Of a stretch of 64,000 nt of DNA, positions 56,303 through 64,000 are shown one piece after another (the stretch's first letter is position 1; every line of letters starts with the position of its first letter). Source of the DNA: Tuberibacillus calidus DSM 17572 (GTDB lineage Bacteria; Bacillota; Bacilli; Bacillales; Sporolactobacillaceae); contig NZ_AUMM01000004.1 of assembly GCF_000430685.1 (NCBI RefSeq), positions 62,001 to 126,000 on the forward strand, in the 5' to 3' direction. The translations under genes and the position numbers were made by a program. The notes beneath the pieces were generated by a model. It searched no databases, was not told the DNA's origin, and saw only the letters and a list, made by a program, of their open reading frames with translations.

Positions 56303-56787
56303 GTGCTGGAATTCCATTTAGGTACGATTTTATTCCAACTCGTCGTTTTCCTTGTATTAATGATCATTGTCACAAAGATTGCCATCGGTCCTGTCACGGA
56401 CATGATGAAAAAGCGTCAAGACCACATTGATCAACAATTAAACGAGGCAGAACAAAGCCAAAAGGAAGCGCGCGAATTGCTCGCTAAGCAGCAAGAGGAA
56501 TTGAAGAAAACGCGCGAAGAAGCACATCTTATTATTGAAAACGAGAAAAAACGCGCCGAAGCCCAAGCTCAGGAAATTATCAACCAAGCGAAGGCTCGTG
56601 CCGATCGAATGATAGAAGAAGCAAAGCTTGAGATCAATAATGAAAAGGCAAAAGCTATTGCCTCCCTTCGCGACGAAGTGGCTGAACTGTCCATGCTACT
56701 TGCATCTAAGGTTCTCGAACGCGAAGTGAAAAAAGCGGATCACGAAAAAGAACTGGATGCCTTTATCAAACAGGTAGGGGATCGTCT

Positions 56788-56791
<4 letters not shown>
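56303..56791 (+). CDS. atpF: ATP synthase subunit b
   Basis: The 162-residue peripheral stalk subunit: one N-terminal membrane helix (about 5-27, ILFQLVVFLVLMIIVTKIAI), then a long charged coiled coil (about 35-140). The start is GTG at 56303 behind GAAGGGAGTG. Its 3' end overlaps atpH by 4 bases (ATGA). Confidence 0.93.
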
Positions 56792-58849
<2,058 letters not shown>

Positions 58850-58854
58850 TCGCG

Positions 58855-58883
58855 GGTCAGACACCGCCAAGCGGTGGCTGACC
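58855..58883 (+). terminator. intercistronic hairpin atpA-atpG
   Basis: GGTCAG (58855-58860) pairs with CTGACC (58878-58883), with inner ACCGC/GCGGT. No real T tract, so it is more likely an mRNA-processing or stability element than a full terminator. Confidence 0.55.
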
Positions 58884-58907
58884 TCTTAAAAAGGTGGTGA
58901 ACGACTC

Positions 58908-59771
58908 TTGGCCTCTTTGCGTGACCTTAAATCCAAAATTAATGCAACGAAAAAAACCCGCCAAATCACCAATGCCATGCATATGGTAGCGGCGGCTAAC
59001 CTCAACCGCTCCCAGCTTCAAGCCGAAGCTTATCAGGAGTATATGAATAAGCTAAGAAGCGTTGTCGCCCATATCGCATCTGGTAACAAAGGCAGCCTTC
59101 GTCATCCTATGTTGGAAACACGGCCGGTCAAAAAAGTCGGCTATATCGTCATCGCCGGTGAACGGGGGTTGGCCGGCGCCTATAACAACAACGTTTTTAA
59201 AGCCTTGGAGGCTCTGATCAAAGATAAGAACCAGTCCAAAGACGATTATACGGGCTTGGTCGTCGGGCGTATGGCGCAAAGATATTTTGAAAAACGTCAA
59301 ATGCCCGTTTCCTCACAGGCTGTCGGTATACCGGATCAACCGTCTTTTGAATCCATTAAGGCATTAGCAAAAGATGCGGTCAGGCTGTTTGAAAACCAAG
59401 AAATTGATGAGCTTCACATCATCTATACTCACTTTGTGAGCGCCATCTCCCAACAAGTTCGCACGGTTCAACTTTTACCGCTCACCGATGTTGAATCAGG
59501 CGGGGATCATAAAACCTATTATGAGTATGAACCGTCCGAAAATGAAGTGTTGGAAACCCTTCTGCCGCAATATATCGAGGGGTACATTTACGGTGCCTTG
59601 CTCGATGCCAAAGCAGCGGAACACGCTGCCCGCATGACGGCCATGAAGAACTCAACGGACAACGCCAGCGAAATGATCGAACGCTATACGCTGCAATATA
59701 ACCGCGCGCGTCAAGCGGCGATCACGCAAGAAATTAGTGAAATTGTCGGCGGTGCCAACGCCTTGCAATAA
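58908..59771 (+). CDS. atpG: ATP synthase subunit gamma
   Basis: The 287-residue central rotor shaft. N-terminal ASLRDLKSKINATKKTRQIT followed by NAMHMVAA, and the C-terminal helix MTAMKNSTDNASEMIERYTL followed by QYNRARQAAITQEI are family signatures. The TTG at 58908 follows AAGGTGGTG and gives the standard N-terminus. Confidence 0.96.
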   Translation: MASLRDLKSKINATKKTRQITNAMHMVAAANLNRSQLQAEAYQEYMNKLRSVVAHIASGNKGSLRHPMLETRPVKKVGYIVIAGERGLAGAYNNNVFKALEALIKDKNQSKDDYTGLVVGRMAQRYFEKRQMPVSSQAVGIPDQPSFESIKALAKDAVRLFENQEIDELHIIYTHFVSAISQQVRTVQLLPLTDVESGGDHKTYYEYEPSENEVLETLLPQYIEGYIYGALLDAKAAEHAARMTAMKNSTDNASEMIERYTLQYNRARQAAITQEISEIVGGANALQ

Positions 59772-59824
59772 ATTGAACGTACGGTGTGGTTAAAATTGAC
59801 CACGTGCTCAAGCTATTTCGTTAG

Positions 59825-61258
<1,434 letters not shown>

Positions 61259-61290
61259 TGCGCGGGATGCTACCCAAGGAGGGTTGCTAA

Positions 61291-61692
<402 letters not shown>

Positions 61693-61698
61693 TAAACG

Positions 61699-61735
61699 AA
61701 AACCACGGCCCGTCCGTGGTTTTTGTTTTTGTTAT
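61699..61735 (+). terminator. atp operon terminator
   Basis: AAAACCACGG (61699-61708) pairs with CCGTGGTTTT (61714-61723), followed by TGTTTTTGTT. A further CTTGCC/GGCAAG stem at 61765-61798 with TTTTCC may back it up. Confidence 0.85.
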
Positions 61736-61877
61736 ACTGTAAAGAAAAGATAGCCACTAAGCCCTTGCCTTCACCCAAAAAGCTTGGCAGCGGCAAGTTT
61801 TCCTTATGAACGAAGTGATAAAGTTTCCCGCTATTGAACACGTTTTTGTCTTCCCATGAAAAGCTCACAAAATTACT

Positions 61878-61907
61878 TTAATTTTAACAGCGCAATTATG
61901 TTACAAT
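61878..61907 (+). promoter_or_regulatory. putative ywzB promoter
   Basis: TTAATT (61878-61883), 18 bases, TACAAT (61902-61907), about 70 bases upstream of ywzB. Confidence 0.4.
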
Positions 61908-61978
61908 AAACCTAATTGAATTTTTAGTTCAGGCGACGAACGGCCTAAGGGCTTACACTGAATGAGGAGGAATGGGTT

Positions 61979-62206
61979 GTGTCAAGCTTTGGTGCTTATG
62001 CCGCTTTGTATTTGTTCATACATATTCTTTCCTTGATCCTTACTTGGTGGGCGATGCAATCGGTAAAGTTTGATGTCATATTAAAAAATCCCAACAGCCC
62101 GCGTGCCAAAGTGTTTATGCTCCTCATCGCCATTGCCATAAGTTACCTCGTTGGTCAATTTTTTATTAATTACTTCAACCGTTCAATGGAATTACCGTAT
62201 TTTTGA
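61979..62206 (+). CDS. ywzB: DUF1146 membrane protein YwzB
   Basis: The 75-residue protein has two membrane helices (about 5-25 and 45-66) separated by a polar loop with the DUF1146 pattern (W-x-x-M/L-Q-x-V-x-F-D; NSPRAKVFMLLIAIAISYLV). The function is unknown. GTG start at 61979 behind GAGGAGG. Position after atpC and before ywmB and murAA is as in B. subtilis. Confidence 0.88.
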   Translation: MSSFGAYAALYLFIHILSLILTWWAMQSVKFDVILKNPNSPRAKVFMLLIAIAISYLVGQFFINYFNRSMELPYF

Positions 62207-62298
62207 ATATTTCGCGGCGGCAGTGTCGATTTTTAGCGTAAAGTTCCACGTATGACCCTCTTCATACAGGTAAAACTGTAAATAAGGAGAGGAGTCAT

Positions 62299-63042
62299 AT
62301 GAAAAGAACGTTTTATGCCATGATTTTCATTATGTTGTTATTTCTTGGCGCATTGGCACGGTCACAGGCAATGGCCTTATCTTCCCCAACCGAAAAGGTT
62401 CCGCAACTTGTTCAAGCCTTACAAGAAGAAGGCGCTCATGTGCAAAAATGGTCACTGTATTCCCGCCACAAAATGACCGTTCAGTCACCGCAAGACTTCA
62501 TCAAAAAGGCCAAAAGCTTACAAAAGACTTTTCCTTCCTTCAACTGGTCTGGTCTCAAAACGGCGAACGGTCGAATGGAAATTTCCGCCGTCAATAAATT
62601 GCCAAATTTCCACGGCGAAGAACACATCATTTTGTTTTCCTACCCCCTCAAAGACACTTGGGTCACGTATATAATTTATGAACTCGTTGGGTCGTCCTGG
62701 GGTCAAAAAGAGTGGGCACAATTTTCCCCGAAACTTAACCACAGACTGGATGTATTGTTCCAAGAAAATGGGAAAATATTCGCTTGTGCTCAAGGTTTTT
62801 ACAGTGATAAAATAGACATTGTGGTTTCAAAAAAAGCAAGTGAAATCCTCTCCCGTTTTCATGCCAAAGTGATTGAAAAGGTCGAGGAAAAAACGTTTGA
62901 ATCTGTATCAGCATATACTAATCATTGGAAAGACTCCATTCAAACCAATGGACGGAAAATGAATCTACAAGTGGGCCTTAGATCCGTTGATCAAGGGACT
63001 ACAGTGACAATTGGCACACCCATAATCACGATTGAATACTAA
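62299..63042 (+). CDS. ywmB: YwmB family exported protein
   Basis: The 247-residue protein has an N-terminal signal segment (about 5-27, MIFIMLLFLGALARSQAMA) and an extracytoplasmic region that fits YwmB (TATA-box-binding-protein-like fold, DUF1779): the VQSPQDFIKKAKSL strand-helix, W-x-L-x-T-x-NGRMEISA and the C-terminal NLQVGLRSVDQGTTVTIGTP followed by IITIEY. The function is unknown. The ATG follows AAGGAGAGG. It precedes murAA as in B. subtilis. Confidence 0.87.
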   Translation: MKRTFYAMIFIMLLFLGALARSQAMALSSPTEKVPQLVQALQEEGAHVQKWSLYSRHKMTVQSPQDFIKKAKSLQKTFPSFNWSGLKTANGRMEISAVNKLPNFHGEEHIILFSYPLKDTWVTYIIYELVGSSWGQKEWAQFSPKLNHRLDVLFQENGKIFACAQGFYSDKIDIVVSKKASEILSRFHAKVIEKVEEKTFESVSAYTNHWKDSIQTNGRKMNLQVGLRSVDQGTTVTIGTPIITIEY

Positions 63043-63132
63043 TAAAGTGTACGGTTGGGCAAATGCCCGTGGTCTAAGCCGCTTAAAAAGAGATAAAACA
63101 GCATAAAGAAAATGGACGCGGAGGGGAATATA

Positions 63133-64000
63133 TTGGAAAAAATCATTGTCCGAGGCGGTAAACGGTTAAGCGGAACCGTTCGCGTTGACGGAGCAAAGAA
63201 CGCCGTATTGCCTGTCATTGCCGCATCAATCTTGGCAAATAAAGGGATAAGTAAAATTTATAATGTTCCCGCTTTGGCGGATGTATATACGATCAACGAA
63301 GTCCTGCGGCACTTGAAAGCCGATGTGGAATTTGAGGATAACGTCATAACGGTGAACGCACAAGCTGCACTAAACACGGAAGCGCCTTTTGAATATGTGA
63401 GAAAAATGCGCGCCTCTTTTGTCGTCATGGGCCCGCTCCTCGCGCGTGTTGGGCATGCGCGCATCGCACTTCCGGGGGGTTGTGCCATTGGTTCAAGGCC
63501 CATTGATCAACATCTTAAAGGCTTTGAAGCGATGGGAGCAAAGGTCAATATCGGGAACGGTTTTATCGAGGCTAAAGTCGACGGCGAATTAAAAGGGGCA
63601 AATATTTACCTTGATTTCCCAAGCGTTGGTGCCACTGAAAACATTATGATGGCCGCGGTTTTAGCGAATGGTGAGACGTTGATTGAAAACTGTGCTCGCG
63701 AACCCGAAATCGTTGACCTAGCCAATTTCTTAAATGCCATGGGGGCGAAAGTAAAAGGTGCCGGTACGAGTACGATTCATATTACCGGTGTGAAACAATT
63801 AAAAGGAGCCACCCATGAAATCATCCCCGACCGAATTGAAGCCGGCACTTATATGATCGCCGCTGCGATAACGGGAGGAAATGTTCTCGTTGAAAATGCG
63901 GTCGCTGACCACCTTCGTCCCCTGATCGCCAAACTGACGGAGATGGGGGTTATCGTTGAACCGGAGTTAAACGGAATCCGAGTGATCGGTCCAGACATTA
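63133..64000 (+). CDS. murAA: UDP-GlcNAc 1-carboxyvinyltransferase MurA1 (5' part)
   Basis: The first 289 codons of a second MurA; the gene runs off the window end. TTG at 63133 follows GGAGGGG at 6 bases and opens [20 protein letters not shown]. The active-site Cys is in [20 protein letters not shown] (about 118). Many segments are shared with murAB at 33879, including AGTYMI-AAA. Position behind ywmB marks it as the main, usually essential, murAA paralogue; murAB is usually dispensable. Confidence 0.94.
   Translation, partial: MEKIIVRGGKRLSGTVRVDGAKNAVLPVIAASILANKGISKIYNVPALADVYTINEVLRHLKADVEFEDNVITVNAQAALNTEAPFEYVRKMRASFVVMGPLLARVGHARIALPGGCAIGSRPIDQHLKGFEAMGAKVNIGNGFIEAKVDGELKGANIYLDFPSVGATENIMMAAVLANGETLIENCAREPEIVDLANFLNAMGAKVKGAGTSTIHITGVKQLKGATHEIIPDRIEAGTYMIAAAITGGNVLVENAVADHLRPLIAKLTEMGVIVEPELNGIRVIGPDI

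Overview
This is a 64 kb stretch of a spore-forming, aerobic Bacillales (Firmicutes) chromosome. The evidence is the sporulation genes (gerQ, spo0F, spoIIR, a pbpG-type PBP), strong AGGAGG ribosome-binding sites, frequent TTG/GTG starts, the RNA polymerase delta subunit, Gram-positive-type HemQ, and a gene order that follows the Bacillus subtilis ywd-ywm/atp region almost gene by gene. Genus cannot be fixed from sequence reading alone; it is not B. subtilis itself, because several genes expected in this order are missing (pta, argS, ywjG, rpiB) and others are added (isobutyryl-CoA mutase cluster, mannitol operon).

Layout. 1-6.6 kb: end of a DUF1499 gene, ywdK, gerQ, hemQ, lipL, ywfO, ywgA and a PanE-like reductase. 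6.7-16.7 kb: ywhD, pbpG, speE-speB, a duplicated P-loop ATPase, ywiB, a XapX small membrane protein, an alpha/beta hydrolase and clsB. 17-28.6 kb: a short/branched-chain acyl-CoA catabolic cluster (fadF, thiolase, 3-hydroxybutyryl-CoA dehydrogenase, two acyl-CoA dehydrogenases, MeaB, a TetR regulator, fused isobutyryl-CoA mutase IcmF). 28.7-39.2 kb: rpoE, pyrG, spo0F, fbaA, tal, murA2, glpX, rho, rpmE, tdk. 39.6-44.9 kb: mannitol PTS operon mtlA-mtlR-mtlF-mtlD. 45-54 kb: prfA, prmC, spoIIR, a GNAT gene, ywlC, mntP, ywlE, ywlG, glyA, upp. 54.3-61.7 kb: the complete F1Fo ATP synthase operon (atpZ-I-B-E-F-H-A-G-D-C). 62-64 kb: ywzB, ywmB and the 5' part of a second murA.

The genes are largely housekeeping: central carbon (fbaA, tal, glpX), cell wall (murA x2, pbpG), nucleotides (pyrG, upp, tdk), C1 metabolism (glyA), translation termination (prfA/prmC), transcription (rpoE, rho), energy (atp) and sporulation signalling. 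The FadF-to-IcmF block would feed electrons from acyl-CoA dehydrogenation into the quinone pool and interconvert isobutyryl- and butyryl-CoA.

The most unusual content is between genes. Three related ~175-183 bp inverted-repeat elements (7406-7588, 9727-9909, 11814-11987) end in GGGGTCAGTCCCCC-type termini; two of them flank pbpG in the same orientation and carry adjacent perfect/near-perfect DnaA-box 9-mers. A second repeat family has copies at 5430-5583 and 31229-31409. A 109 bp hairpin element lies between rpmE and tdk. Regulatory sites that can be read directly include a GGGC-initiating pyrG attenuator, a sigma-H promoter before spo0F, a perfect Spo0A box before pbpG, a hairpin covering the spoIIR ribosome-binding site, palindromic operators in the acyl-CoA cluster, and intercistronic hairpins in the atp operon. 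I found no tRNA, rRNA, CRISPR array, phage or transposase gene. I do not see a clearly new multi-gene system; the DnaA-box-bearing repeats are the best candidate for something undescribed.
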